Positions 33,625-43,456 of a DNA stretch of 64,000 nt are shown here, one piece after another (position 1 is the stretch's first letter; every line of letters starts with the position of its first letter). The stretch covers positions 62,001 through 126,000 of the forward strand of contig CAIYLG010000053.1 in the NCBI GenBank assembly GCA_903927025.1, written 5' to 3'. A model generated the notes under the pieces. It was not told the DNA's origin. It saw only the letters and a list, made by a program, of their open reading frames with translations, and did no database searches. A program made the position numbers and the translations under genes. The DNA comes from an uncultured Armatimonadota bacterium. GTDB taxonomy: Bacteria; Armatimonadota; Fimbriimonadia; Fimbriimonadales; Fimbriimonadaceae.

Positions 33625-35604
33625 CTATCTTCGGGACTTGGACAGTCGAACTAGGATGACTCCGTGGCGGCCGACCCTTGCTTGGAACCGCTTGCTAGAT
33701 CGACCGACGTTTCTCTGGCTCCAGAGATTCCGAATCGTCCAATCACCTGTAATTCCCAACTCGGACCAAGATATCGACATCATCTTTGGATCTTCGGAAA
33801 CGTTGTAGAGGCCGACTGCCCAACTCCCATCTGCAAGTGGTTTGGCCCAGACTTCTTCAGCGTCGCTGTGGCGCACTCGAGTCGCCATAATCCCAAGGGG
33901 ATCCTGGTCTACCTCTAGAACTTCATCGTTGGTCAGCAGTCCCATCGTAAAGGGATCAGCCTTCTCAAGATCACATCCAATGAGGAGTGGTGAGCCGAGC
34001 AGACACCATTGAGAAATATGCAGATACTGTTCATTGGGTGTCAGTCGGGTCAGATGCATGGCGTCGCCCAAGCTCACTCTTCCCACCACAAGCATGTCCT
34101 CGTCATTCCAGTGGCCCGGTCCCTGGAACTGCGCCCACCTTCCCAACTCAAACGCGTTGCCGCGGATAGCTCCCCAGGTATCGCTCATATCTCCAGAGGT
34201 GCGCCAAAGTTGCGAGTACTTTCCCAAGCCGTCCGCATCTTCAAACCGGGCTGAATTTGAGAGACTGAACACGATATCTCTTCCGCAGTCGCGCATAAGC
34301 TGAAATGCGGTCTCTGTGTGAGGGATGTCGATTGGGTTCCAGTCGTACTTGAGGTAGTCGAAGCCCCATTCGGCAAACTGCTTAACATCGGATGCGGTGA
34401 AGTCAACTTTGCCAAAGTGCTGAAAGCGACCAGCATTCTCGATCTGATCAGTCGCATCTGCATTGGAGAGCCATTCATCGGTTCCATTAGCTGCATCGGA
34501 TGAACCGCCTATATGGCCGGCGTAAGACACCATCCATGGCGTGGAATAGATGCCGGCGCTCAGTCCAAGACCGTGAATGGAGTCAACCAACCCTTTCATA
34601 TCCGGAAACTTTCGGTTGGGCTGAATCGAGTCAAGCGCACCGCCTCGTCGACCTTGCCAAGTGTCGTCAATGTTGACGTACGACCAGCCGTGGTCTCGAA
34701 GGTCTCGAGCGATGACCTTAGCAGATGTCAGAACCTGATCCTGCGTCACGTTCCAGCCCCAGCTATTCCAGCTGTTCCATCCCATCGGCGGAGTCAATGC
34801 AATCTGCTCGCCAACCTTTACGGTCACCGTGCGCCTTGCCTTGCCTGCCTTGTTCGTCACCGTAACATCGAGTGAGTAGTCGCCTTGCGGCCCAGCTGTG
34901 CCAGAGAGTCGACCTGTGGAGGGGTCAAGATGAAGCCAGGAGGGAAGTCCTGCAACTTCAAACGATGCTGGCTTGGCTCCAGACGCTGTCAGGCTGAAGA
35001 CCACTGGATTGCCTTGTCGAACGCCAAACACGACTGGACCGGTCAGCCGCGGTCGGAGAACGGGTGGAGGAGTGAGGATTATTGCTTCTTCATCTGGGAG
35101 CCTTTCAGAGATCGGCTGCGCCCCAACGTAGGTGATCTGGCCATCCAGCCAATCTGCATTGTCTCCGACAACCCCAAAGCCTGACGCGGCGGCAACGAAT
35201 GTCGCAACTTTCACTCCAGTTAGGTCTGCTTGGATTCTTTGGGCAGGTTGCCGACGGCGTATAGGGCGAGACTGAGCAAGAATCTTTCCGTCACCCTCAA
35301 TCCAAAACTTGATACCGGTGCCCCAGAAGTTAGGCGCATCATCATTGATCCCGACTAGGCCACTGAAGCTCTTCGCCCTCCCATTGAGGCGAACACGAAA
35401 ATAGCTCTCGGCATGAGTGCCCACCCCATGATCGAAGGTTTTGCCGGCAACGATCAACGGGTGGTCGTCGGTGCTCTTGTTCTTCCGGGAAACGCCCACA
35501 GATTGGCGGATGTTCACGAGGTCTAAATCCTCAAGCCGGACTGTCAGATCGTTCATTGATCTGAGGTTCCCCAACGAAAGCGTTAACGCGATTACCGAGA
35601 GCAT
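33625..35604 (-). CDS. GH27 alpha-galactosidase with NPCBM domain
   Basis: A 659-residue enzyme. The N-terminus is short and hydrophobic, probably a signal peptide (MLSVIALTLSLG). An NPCBM domain (about 18-165) has the GKTFDHGVGTHAESYFRV motif. A He_PIG/Ig-like domain (about 185-265) follows. The GH27 barrel starts at ALTPPMGWNSWNSWGWN; its likely nucleophile is Asp in FDYLKYDWN and its acid/base Asp is in WRTSGDMSDTW. A C-terminal beta domain closes the protein. It removes terminal alpha-galactose from galactosides outside the cytoplasm. A full promoter (TTGATC, 17 nt, TAGAGT) ends 6 nt before the ATG, so the mRNA is probably leaderless. Confidence 0.93.
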   Translation of the reverse strand: MLSVIALTLSLGNLRSMNDLTVRLEDLDLVNIRQSVGVSRKNKSTDDHPLIVAGKTFDHGVGTHAESYFRVRLNGRAKSFSGLVGINDDAPNFWGTGIKFWIEGDGKILAQSRPIRRRQPAQRIQADLTGVKVATFVAAASGFGVVGDNADWLDGQITYVGAQPISERLPDEEAIILTPPPVLRPRLTGPVVFGVRQGNPVVFSLTASGAKPASFEVAGLPSWLHLDPSTGRLSGTAGPQGDYSLDVTVTNKAGKARRTVTVKVGEQIALTPPMGWNSWNSWGWNVTQDQVLTSAKVIARDLRDHGWSYVNIDDTWQGRRGGALDSIQPNRKFPDMKGLVDSIHGLGLSAGIYSTPWMVSYAGHIGGSSDAANGTDEWLSNADATDQIENAGRFQHFGKVDFTASDVKQFAEWGFDYLKYDWNPIDIPHTETAFQLMRDCGRDIVFSLSNSARFEDADGLGKYSQLWRTSGDMSDTWGAIRGNAFELGRWAQFQGPGHWNDEDMLVVGRVSLGDAMHLTRLTPNEQYLHISQWCLLGSPLLIGCDLEKADPFTMGLLTNDEVLEVDQDPLGIMATRVRHSDAEEVWAKPLADGSWAVGLYNVSEDPKMMSISWSELGITGDWTIRNLWSQRNVGRSSKRFQARVGRHGVILVRLSKSRR

Positions 35605-35610
35605 GCGAAG

Positions 35611-35639
35611 ACTCTAGCACGGTTCACACCGGGGATCAA
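35611..35639 (-). promoter_or_regulatory. Complete leaderless promoter of the GH27 gene
   Basis: On the minus strand: -35 TTGATC (35634-35639), a 17-nt spacer, -10 TAGAGT (35611-35616), then 6 nt to the ATG at 35604. The -35 box abuts the stop codon of the upstream acetyltransferase gene. Confidence 0.75.
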
Positions 35640-36221
35640 CTAGGGAAACAAACTCCAAACGATCTTGGCCTCATCTACGTCAGAACCGTATCCGATCGGG
35701 TCACATAATTCAATTCGAAATCCAGTTTTCGAATAGAGCCTACAGGCAGGAGCGTTGATATCCTGTGTCTCGACTAGAATTTCCTTTTTGCCTAATCCAA
35801 CGCTTACCTCGACCGCCTTCTCAATGAGCAACTTTCCAATTCCGAGTTCACGGCGTGCTGGCGAGACCCTGATGTCGACGAGCACAATTGCATCGTCATG
35901 CAGGCCCGGAAATTCAAAGTCCTTAGATCGGACACCGAGAATGGCCCCTCCGATGAGCTGATCATCAAGCTTTGCGGTCAATACAATCCATTCTGAAACT
36001 TCAAACCGTGAGGGAAGCGAGGAGGGTCTTTCTGCAATGTCACTATCATAATCCTTCAACCAAGGATCGACTTCGAACGAGTGTACAGTTTCTCCGCCAG
36101 AGGCAATCAGGGCAACAAGGTCGACGCGTTGGCGCACTTCAAATCGGCACGGAATAGCCGAGTAGGCGGCGAAGTTTGGCTCCACCTCGATGTCGACGAT
36201 CATTCGCTCATAAGTTGCCAT
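35640..36221 (-). CDS. GNAT family N-acetyltransferase
   Basis: A 193-residue protein with the GNAT core in its second half: VDIRVSPARRELGIGKLLIEKAVEVSVGLGKKEILVETQDINAPACRLYSKTGF, where RRELGIG is the acetyl-CoA pyrophosphate loop. The first 70 residues contain a Cys and aromatic-rich beta segment seen in small streptothricin- or YhbS-like relatives; the substrate is unknown. I chose ATG 36221 because AGAAGG lies about 8 nt upstream. The frame stays open further, into the divergent MFS promoter. It is divergent from the MFS gene. Confidence 0.85.
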   Translation of the reverse strand: MATYERMIVDIEVEPNFAAYSAIPCRFEVRQRVDLVALIASGGETVHSFEVDPWLKDYDSDIAERPSSLPSRFEVSEWIVLTAKLDDQLIGGAILGVRSKDFEFPGLHDDAIVLVDIRVSPARRELGIGKLLIEKAVEVSVGLGKKEILVETQDINAPACRLYSKTGFRIELCDPIGYGSDVDEAKIVWSLFP

Positions 36222-36249
36222 TGTGCTCGCCTTCTTTAGGCTGTAACAT
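36221..36249 (+). promoter_or_regulatory. Promoter of the MFS gene
   Basis: -35-like TTGTGC (36221-36226), 17 nt, -10 TAACAT (36244-36249), then 8 nt to the GTG start at 36258. It overlaps the 5' end of the divergent acetyltransferase gene. The mRNA is probably leaderless. Confidence 0.55.
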
Positions 36250-36257
36250 GGACGCCC

Positions 36258-37466
36258 GTGAAAGCAAAGTGGCTTGTCCTGTTCCTGATCTGGCTGATGA
36301 TGCTCGTCGCCTACTTTGACAGGATCAACCTTCCCCAAGCCAGTGGATCGATCATGCATGATCTGCATCTCGACAAGGCGCAATGGGGATTTGTCCTCGC
36401 AACATTCACCATCGGGTACGGGCTCATGCAGGCTCCTGGTGGCTTTCTCGCCGATAAATTCGGTTCGCGTCGCCTGCTCATTGTTGCGATTCTTGGATGG
36501 TCCGTGTTCACCGCTCTGACGGGCATTGCTGGATCCTTGATTTCTGCTTTGGCAATACGCTTTGTGTTTGGCATCGGTGAAGGGCTGGAAAACGGGGCTC
36601 AGTTCCGCTTGGTGGGGGAGTACTTCAACGCGAAAGAACGCGCGTTTGCCAACGCGATTTTTCTAAGTGCTCTTGCGCTCGGCCCGGCAATAGGGACGCC
36701 TCTAGCGACTTGGCAGGTCGTTCAATTTGGTTGGCGCAACATGTTCTTCGTATTTGGTGCACTCGGGTTCCTCGTGGCCATCGTCTTGGCGCTTTGGCTC
36801 CCTAAGGATCACCGATCTGGTCATGCACCCGACCCCGCCCATGCCGAGGAAGCGGCCGTGCCTCTTGCCTCGATGTTCAAAGGGACTTCCGCAAAGCTGT
36901 GCGCACTGGGCTACCTGCTGTTCAATGTCGCTTTTTGGGGATTTCTAAGCTGGATTCCCAACTACCTCAGGGATGATCGACATCTCTCCTTGGCAAAATC
37001 AGGAGTGCTCGGTTCGCTGCCGTATCTAGCGGGCGTTATTGGGATGGCGCTGGCCGGTTACCTTGGATCAACTTCGATGAGTCGCCATCGGCCGTTGCTG
37101 GTAGCCGTGTGCTGTGCATGTGCGGCATTAGGACTCCTCTTCGCAACATCGGCTCCCAATGTGCATCTTGCAGTAGGGGGCCTCTGCTTCGCCGGATTCT
37201 TTCTGTACGGCGTCTTCGGACCTTTTTGGGCTGTCGCGATTGGGCTCGCGCCCACTCAATCGAGGGGTGTATTTACCGGAAGCGTCAACTTCTGCGGTCA
37301 GATCGGCGCGTTTTCTTCACAGATCATCATCGGACTACTCGCCAACCGATGGCATTCCTTCACACAAGCGATTCTGTTTATGGTGGCTGCTCTCGTTTGT
37401 GGCGTGATCGTGATGGGGTTGCTGCAAACCAAACAGCCAAACATTGAGCCAGTGTTGACCGTCTAG
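36258..37466 (+). CDS. MFS transporter, anion:cation symporter (ACS)-like
   Basis: A 402-residue transporter with 12 predicted membrane helices. The MFS motif between helices 2 and 3 is visible as GGFLADKFGSRRLL. The N-terminus LIWLMMLVAYFDRINLPQA matches the ACS branch, which carries sugar acids such as glucarate, galactonate or related carboxylates. IRFVFGIGEGLENGAQFRLVGEYF is also typical of that branch. The exact substrate cannot be told. The start is GTG, 8 nt after a TAACAT -10 box. The stop is shared in CTAG with the convergent TlpA-like gene. Confidence 0.9.
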   Translation: MKAKWLVLFLIWLMMLVAYFDRINLPQASGSIMHDLHLDKAQWGFVLATFTIGYGLMQAPGGFLADKFGSRRLLIVAILGWSVFTALTGIAGSLISALAIRFVFGIGEGLENGAQFRLVGEYFNAKERAFANAIFLSALALGPAIGTPLATWQVVQFGWRNMFFVFGALGFLVAIVLALWLPKDHRSGHAPDPAHAEEAAVPLASMFKGTSAKLCALGYLLFNVAFWGFLSWIPNYLRDDRHLSLAKSGVLGSLPYLAGVIGMALAGYLGSTSMSRHRPLLVAVCCACAALGLLFATSAPNVHLAVGGLCFAGFFLYGVFGPFWAVAIGLAPTQSRGVFTGSVNFCGQIGAFSSQIIIGLLANRWHSFTQAILFMVAALVCGVIVMGLLQTKQPNIEPVLTV

Positions 37467-38587
37467 CTATTTGCCTTGGCCAGCATCTTCGCCAACCGGT
37501 CCTTCATCTCAGCAAGAGTCTTTGCAGGAACCTTTGAGCCTGGCTTGGTGGCTAGTTTCACCGCGTTGCCCTGAATGTCCGCAGCGTCCTTGGCATCTCC
37601 AGACTTGAAGAGGGCGTAGGCATAGGTGTCCATCGTGAATGGGTCCAACATCTTGTTTGCCTTGGCCGCCTTTGCCGCCACGACGACGGCAGTTGCGTAG
37701 TCGCGATGTTTAATGGTAGCCGTGTCGTCCACGATGCTCCAGGCGATATCGTTGAGAAGGGTTGGCTTGTCTTTGAGTCTCCCAGCGGCTAGTTCACGCG
37801 CGTAAACATAGGCCGCTCTCTCATCTGATCTCAGAAGGAACTGGAATTTTGCTGCGGCCAAATCATCGGCGTGCTCTGGATACTTGTCCATAAGCTTTCC
37901 GGCCTCCACTGCAGCAACGTCGTATTTCTGAGCCTCAAGTGCATCCTGAAGCGGGCGTGTGTCTTCAAGCAGCTTTGCTGCCTGGGCATCCGCCTTTGCC
38001 TTCTTGGCAGCCTCGACCTTAACATCGAACCGGTTGGCGACCACTTCGCCAACGACCTGGTCAAGTCCGTTCATCGGGTGTCCGATCCAAGCGATGAATC
38101 CCTTTTGATCCACAACGAACGCCGTTGGAATACCGTCCTGGCCCGCGGCGTCCATCCAGGTTTTGCCCATCGTTCCAGAGAGCCCGTCTGCTCCGACGTT
38201 GTAGTCCATCTTCGCCCCCATCTCTTTGACAAAGTCGTTGACCCTGGTCATGTACGACTCGTCCTTGGCTTTGGGCTCTTCAAAGACACTAACACCTGTG
38301 AACGTGGCCTTTCCCTTGTACTTGTGAGCAAGCTCGGTGAGATGCGGAATGCTATCGCGGCAAGGTCCGCACCAGGTAGCCCAAAACTCAACGACATTAA
38401 CGGTCCCTTTGCCTAGGGTCGTGACGGGTACGCCTTTGATCCACTTCTTGATCAGCAGGGCCGGAGCGGGGTCTCCCACTTTCAGCGTAGTGGCTTGAAG
38501 GGCCTGTGCTGAGGCATTAACAGCCAATACAGCGACAGAAGCAGTAAGCAAGAGGGTTCGGCGCAGAATATTCATGGAGACGTTCAA
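37463..38587 (-). CDS. Exported TlpA-like thioredoxin with C-terminal helical domain
   Basis: A 374-residue protein with signal peptide (ILRRTLLLTASVAVLAVNASAQA). Residues 30-195 form a TlpA/AhpC-like thioredoxin domain with an intact CxxC: VEFWATWCGPCRDSIPHLTELA, and cis-Pro in DGIPTAFVVDQKG. Residues 200-374 are Ala/Lys-rich helices that look like TPR-type repeats (YDVAAVEAGKLMDKYPEHADD, AYALFKSGDAKDAADIQ). It is probably a periplasmic disulfide reductase or thiol carrier. The TTG at 38587 lies 8 nt after TAGACT, supporting a leaderless start there. ATG 38575 is the alternative and keeps the signal peptide intact. Confidence 0.9.
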   Translation of the reverse strand: MNVSMNILRRTLLLTASVAVLAVNASAQALQATTLKVGDPAPALLIKKWIKGVPVTTLGKGTVNVVEFWATWCGPCRDSIPHLTELAHKYKGKATFTGVSVFEEPKAKDESYMTRVNDFVKEMGAKMDYNVGADGLSGTMGKTWMDAAGQDGIPTAFVVDQKGFIAWIGHPMNGLDQVVGEVVANRFDVKVEAAKKAKADAQAAKLLEDTRPLQDALEAQKYDVAAVEAGKLMDKYPEHADDLAAAKFQFLLRSDERAAYVYARELAAGRLKDKPTLLNDIAWSIVDDTATIKHRDYATAVVVAAKAAKANKMLDPFTMDTYAYALFKSGDAKDAADIQGNAVKLATKPGSKVPAKTLAEMKDRLAKMLAKANS

Positions 38588-38595
38588 TCGAATCT

Positions 38596-38601
38596 AGTCT
38601 A
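38596..38601 (-). promoter_or_regulatory. -10 box TAGACT (TlpA-like gene)
   Basis: TAGACT on the minus strand, 8 nt before TTG 38587. No -35 box is evident. Confidence 0.4.
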
Positions 38602-38655
38602 CAGACGAATCTCGTGAATCGTTCGGATTGGACCTGATTACAGATATTTGAACGC

Positions 38656-38691
38656 AAAAAGGGCCCGCACTCTATCAGAGCGCGGGCCCTA
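38656..38691 (-). terminator. Intrinsic terminator of groES-groEL
   Basis: On the minus strand AGGGCCCGC...GCGGGCCCT forms a GC-rich stem with an inner CTCT/AGAG extension, followed by TTTTTGCGTT. It lies 15 nt after the groEL stop. The tail GCCCTTTTTGCGTT is the same as in the blaI-M56 terminator. Confidence 0.85.
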
Positions 38692-38705
38692 CCGGGCTGT
38701 TTGGC

Positions 38706-40322
<1,617 letters not shown>

Positions 40323-40634
40323 TTATGCTCCAGCGAGCGCGGGCTCGCCCTCAAGAACTGCGAGGATATCCTCGGCGCGAAGGATGATGTAGTCCTTGCC
40401 ATCCACCTTGACTTCAGTGCCGCCGTACTTGCCGTACAAAACGGTATCGCCGACCTTAACATCTACGGGGGCCAGTTGACCGCTGTCCAGTCTTTTACCG
40501 GGTCCAACTGCAAGAACGGTTCCTCGCTGAGGCTTCTCCTGCGCCGTATCCGGCAGGATAATTCCGCCCGCGGTTCGCTCTTCTTTAGGCGCCGCCTCGA
40601 GAATGATTCGATCATGTAATGGTTGAATCGCCAC
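40323..40634 (-). CDS. groS: Co-chaperonin GroES
   Basis: A 103-residue GroES of normal length: [46 protein letters not shown], including the mobile loop ([11 protein letters not shown]) that contacts GroEL, and the C-terminal [20 protein letters not shown]. The start is GTG at 40634, with GGAGG 4 nt upstream. A longer frame exists but would begin inside the operator region. Confidence 0.97.
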   Translation of the reverse strand: MAIQPLHDRIILEAAPKEERTAGGIILPDTAQEKPQRGTVLAVGPGKRLDSGQLAPVDVKVGDTVLYGKYGGTEVKVDGKDYIILRAEDILAVLEGEPALAGA

Positions 40635-40688
40635 CTTTCTTCCTCCAAATTGCTTTACGTGTTGTCCTAGGCTATGATCGCCCAAGTT

Positions 40689-40721
40689 TTGGCAGTGTAC
40701 CCGTCCGAGTGCTAAACACAA
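40689..40721 (-). promoter_or_regulatory. groES promoter with CIRCE-like HrcA operator
   Basis: On the minus strand the CIRCE half-site TTAGCACTC is perfect (40707-40715). It is followed by 9 nt and CACTGCCAA, which matches the second half GAGTGCTAA at only some positions. It overlaps a promoter with -35 TTGTGT (40716-40721), 16 nt and -10 TACACT (40694-40699). HrcA repression is the known role of CIRCE; hrcA is not in the window. Confidence 0.7.
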
Positions 40722-40769
40722 GTCGTTTCTCCGCAAACTCGATCAAGGTTCAGAGGCGTTTATGTGAAG

Positions 40770-40775
40770 TATTCT
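40770..40775 (+). promoter_or_regulatory. -10 box TATTCT (GNAT gene at 40782)
   Basis: TATTCT lies 6 nt before GTG 40782 and touches the alternative ATG at 40776. It is a candidate leaderless promoter; there is no clear -35 box. Confidence 0.35.
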
Positions 40776-40781
40776 ATGGGG

Positions 40782-41213
40782 GTGAATTTGACTGCGATAC
40801 GCGCCGACCTGAGAACAGGCTCCTCTGAAATGGACTTCAAAACAGTGCATTCATGGCTTTCAGGCAGCTACTGGAGCCCTGGTATTTCACTTGAAGATGT
40901 GAAGCGAGCGGCGGAAAACAGTTCGCTCGTCATCGGGGCGTTTATCGATGATAAACAGGTTGGCTACCTGCGGGTCGTCTCCGATAAGACCACATTCGGA
41001 TGGATTTGCGACGTTTTTGTAGAAGAGACCCATCGTGGACATGGAATTGCAAAGCAGCTGGTGAAGCGGGCAATTGAAGACGCCGAGCATCCAAATCTTC
41101 GCCGATGGGTACTGGCAACCCGAGATGCACACACTATCTACATGGCATGCGGATTTCATCCTCTTAAAGCTCACAAACGGTGGCTCGTCATGGGAAGTAA
41201 TCCTTCTGTATAG
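40782..41213 (+). CDS. GNAT family N-acetyltransferase
   Basis: A 143-residue acetyltransferase: LSGSYWSPGISLEDVKRAAENSSLVIGAF, then DVFVEETHRGHGIAKQLVKRAIED, where HRGHGIA is the acetyl-CoA loop, and LRRWVLATRDAHTIYMACGFHPL. It matches a common group of small GNATs of unknown substrate. Start choices are GTG 40764, ATG 40776 and GTG 40782. I prefer 40782 because TATTCT lies 6 nt upstream; the difference is only a few residues. It is divergent from groES. Confidence 0.85.
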   Translation: MNLTAIRADLRTGSSEMDFKTVHSWLSGSYWSPGISLEDVKRAAENSSLVIGAFIDDKQVGYLRVVSDKTTFGWICDVFVEETHRGHGIAKQLVKRAIEDAEHPNLRRWVLATRDAHTIYMACGFHPLKAHKRWLVMGSNPSV

Positions 41214-41394
41214 GCTCCGCTTTCAGCCACATTTTGCACAGAAGCAGGTTTGTCGCGCTTTTGCGTGACAGTGCCCACCCCTTACCACGCGGTTTAATCG
41301 TTGGTATTAGTCGGGTGGGGAAGGTATTGGCTGCCGAGAGAAGGGCGGAAGTCAATTTAACCGGTGAAACACCACGATCAGGCAGGAGATCTTT
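41214..41394 (+). other. Long, apparently structured 5' leader of the DUF2334 gene
   Basis: This 181-nt stretch has no gene. From about 41310 it can fold: TTGG-CTGCC (41328 on) pairs with GGCGG-AAG-TCAA, and GGTG-AAA-CACC (41363-41373) forms a tight hairpin. The motif GATC-AGGCAGGA-GATC surrounds the ribosome site AGGAG. I could not match it to a known riboswitch. No good -35/-10 pair is seen. Confidence 0.4.
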
Positions 41395-43137
41395 TTGAAT
41401 AGTTTGGTTGCGTTATCTTTAATTGCATTTAGCGGCGGTGTCCACAATGCTGGGCTCCTTGCGGAGCGGGCAGTTTTTGGTCAGTCATCTGCACAGAAAC
41501 TTTCGCCGCTCGGTCCGCACATGACCTCAGCGCCTCGTCCGCTGGGGATCAAAGGTGTTGGCACAATTGCCAAAGGACATTACAAGCCGGCAGACTTCGA
41601 AGGCAAAATCGCTCGCCCAGGAACAACCCCCTACAAGGGCGCGAAGCGACCTGCCACTGGGTTCAATCCAACCGCGCTGGTGCTTTATGACGCAAACGGA
41701 ACATACGGTTGGATCGGCAGTATGTACGCGTACCAAGTTGGCAATCTCCTGTCCCACTTCGGATTGACCGTTACCCGCCTAGGCGTCCAGTCGTACACAA
41801 CGGGCAAGATGTCCACCTACAGCTGTGCCTTCTACATCGGCACCCAGTACGGCAACAAGCTCCCGAAGGCGTTCGTCACGGACGTCGCCGCAACCAACGT
41901 TCCGTTCTGCTGGATGGGATACAACCTTTGGGAAGTCGCGTGGAACTCCGCGCAGACCGGCTGGAACCCAGCCTTTGGGAACTCATACGGCTTTCAGTTT
42001 GCATACTGTGACGCCACGGGATACCCAACGATCAACTATAAAGGAACTTCTCTCACCAAGCAGCAGCAAGATCCGGTCCAGGGTGACACAATCATCACCA
42101 ACCCGGCGATTGCTTCCGTGGTTGCAACCGCGACCAATGGAACCACAACCGTGCCGTACATCACGCGCGGTGCCAACTTCTGGTACATCGGCGACAATCC
42201 CCTTGAGTACGTCCCAACGAACCGGGGAGACGACCGCTACCTCGCGTTCTGTGACATCCTGAATGACATCACCGGCATTCTGGAGCCACACGCCAAGCAG
42301 GCCGCGCTCAGAATTGAAGACGTTAGCGCCATTTGCCCGTCGGCAACGCTTCGATCACTTGCGGACACCCTCTATACCTTCCAAGTTCCATATGTCGTCT
42401 GCGTTATCCCAGACTACATGGACCCACTTGGTGTGTTCAACAATGGAACTCCTCTTGAGATCCAGATGCAGACGAGCAACCAATTCATTTCAGACCTACA
42501 GTACATGCAGTCTGAAGGTGCTCAGATCATCATGCACGGTGTTACCCACCAGTACAGCAATGTCCCTAACCCGGTCAACGGGGTGAGCGCTGCGGACGTA
42601 GAGTTCATGGTTTGCCAGTACGATGCAAACGGAAACGAGATTGTGGTTGGACCTGTGCCGAATGACAGCAAGACTCAAACGGAGACCCGAGTATCAACCG
42701 GACTCAAGATGATGAAGCTGGGAGGCTTCCCCCGGTGCAACGGTTGGAACACTCCACACTACTTCGCCACTCCGGCTGACTACCAGGCTTTTGCAGTGAA
42801 GTTCAACTTCTGTATGGACAGGGCCCTCACCTATGCTTCTGACAACGCCGGTTCACTTCATTACCTGATTCAGCCGAGCCCATATGTCTATACGGACGAG
42901 TACGGCAACACTCGAATCCCAGAGACACTTGGCTACTGTGACCCGAACGGCACCAGCGGCATCATTAACTTGCCCACAAACATGGTTGAGTACTCAAATG
43001 CTGTGGGCGTCGTGCGAGGCGGCTGGGCAAGCATGTACTACCACTGGTTCCTAGGCACTGATCTGCTGTCTCAGCTGATTCAAGGAATCCAGGCAGCAGG
43101 GTGGACCTTCACAATGCCATCCGCGTCCAGCCAGTAG
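41395..43137 (+). CDS. Exported DUF2334 (polysaccharide deacetylase-like) protein
   Basis: A 580-residue protein with an N-terminal hydrophobic signal (MNSLVALSLIAFSGG). The DUF2334 domain lies in the second half: AALRIEDVSAICPSATLRSLADTLYTFQVPYVVCVIPDYMD, then IIMHGVTHQYSN with the metal His residues, and CNGWNTPHYFATPADYQAF. The family belongs to the NodB-like deacetylase superfamily, so it may act on an extracellular polysaccharide. The first half (TALVLYDANGTYGWIGSMYAYQVGNLLSHFGLTVTRLG) looks like an alpha/beta glutamine-amidotransferase-like domain common in these proteins. The start is TTG 41395 with AGGAG 5 nt upstream. A long leader precedes it. Confidence 0.85.
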   Translation: MNSLVALSLIAFSGGVHNAGLLAERAVFGQSSAQKLSPLGPHMTSAPRPLGIKGVGTIAKGHYKPADFEGKIARPGTTPYKGAKRPATGFNPTALVLYDANGTYGWIGSMYAYQVGNLLSHFGLTVTRLGVQSYTTGKMSTYSCAFYIGTQYGNKLPKAFVTDVAATNVPFCWMGYNLWEVAWNSAQTGWNPAFGNSYGFQFAYCDATGYPTINYKGTSLTKQQQDPVQGDTIITNPAIASVVATATNGTTTVPYITRGANFWYIGDNPLEYVPTNRGDDRYLAFCDILNDITGILEPHAKQAALRIEDVSAICPSATLRSLADTLYTFQVPYVVCVIPDYMDPLGVFNNGTPLEIQMQTSNQFISDLQYMQSEGAQIIMHGVTHQYSNVPNPVNGVSAADVEFMVCQYDANGNEIVVGPVPNDSKTQTETRVSTGLKMMKLGGFPRCNGWNTPHYFATPADYQAFAVKFNFCMDRALTYASDNAGSLHYLIQPSPYVYTDEYGNTRIPETLGYCDPNGTSGIINLPTNMVEYSNAVGVVRGGWASMYYHWFLGTDLLSQLIQGIQAAGWTFTMPSASSQ

Positions 43138-43146
43138 ACCAAACCG

Positions 43147-43449
43147 CTACAATTCAAATAGATCAATGAAGGCGGTCAGGGCAACCTGGCCGCCTTCTAT
43201 TTTTGTGCCTTCTGCCCTTAACCTTTCCTCTTGTTCGTTGGCAAGGTGAGGAGACTGCTTGCCAATCAGGAAGGATCCGTCTTTGCCTACAACTCTCCAC
43301 CATGGAATATCAGGTGGGGAAGCCTGCATCCACCTCCCGACGATAAGGCCCGACACTGGATTTGGCAATACGCGACCTAGATCGCCGTACGACACCACCC
43401 GTCCTGCTGGAATCTTTCTCACCCATAACCAAAGGTCTTCTCGAGCCAT
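43147..43449 (-). CDS. Alkyltransferase-like (ATL) protein, MGMT family without the active Cys
   Basis: A 100-residue protein equal to the DNA-binding domain of O6-alkylguanine-DNA alkyltransferase: VRKIPAGRVVSYGDLGRVL (winged helix), then VGRWMQASPPDIPWWRVVGKDG. The active PCHRV motif reads PWWRV (49-53), so the acceptor Cys is replaced by Trp, as in ATL proteins. ATLs bind O6-alkylguanine lesions and pass them to nucleotide excision repair. The ATG lies 7 nt after TAGGAT, so the mRNA is probably leaderless. The 3' end encodes, on the other strand, the terminator of the DUF2334 gene. Confidence 0.92.
   Translation of the reverse strand: MAREDLWLWVRKIPAGRVVSYGDLGRVLPNPVSGLIVGRWMQASPPDIPWWRVVGKDGSFLIGKQSPHLANEQEERLRAEGTKIEGGQVALTAFIDLFEL
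43168..43206 (+). terminator. Terminator of the DUF2334 gene, inside the ATL coding region
   Basis: GAAGGCGGTCAGG (43168-43180), GCAA loop, CCTGGCCGCCTTC (43185-43197), then TATTTTTG. The 13-bp stem has one wobble. It lies 31 nt after the DUF2334 stop and fully within the last codons of the convergent ATL gene. Confidence 0.75.
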
Positions 43450-43456
43450 GGAGGGA

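Noticed and set aside
41214-41394. Known riboswitch (cobalamin, c-di-GMP, c-di-AMP, SAM, FMN, TPP)
   Set aside because: None of the invariant core motifs of these classes was found in the leader.
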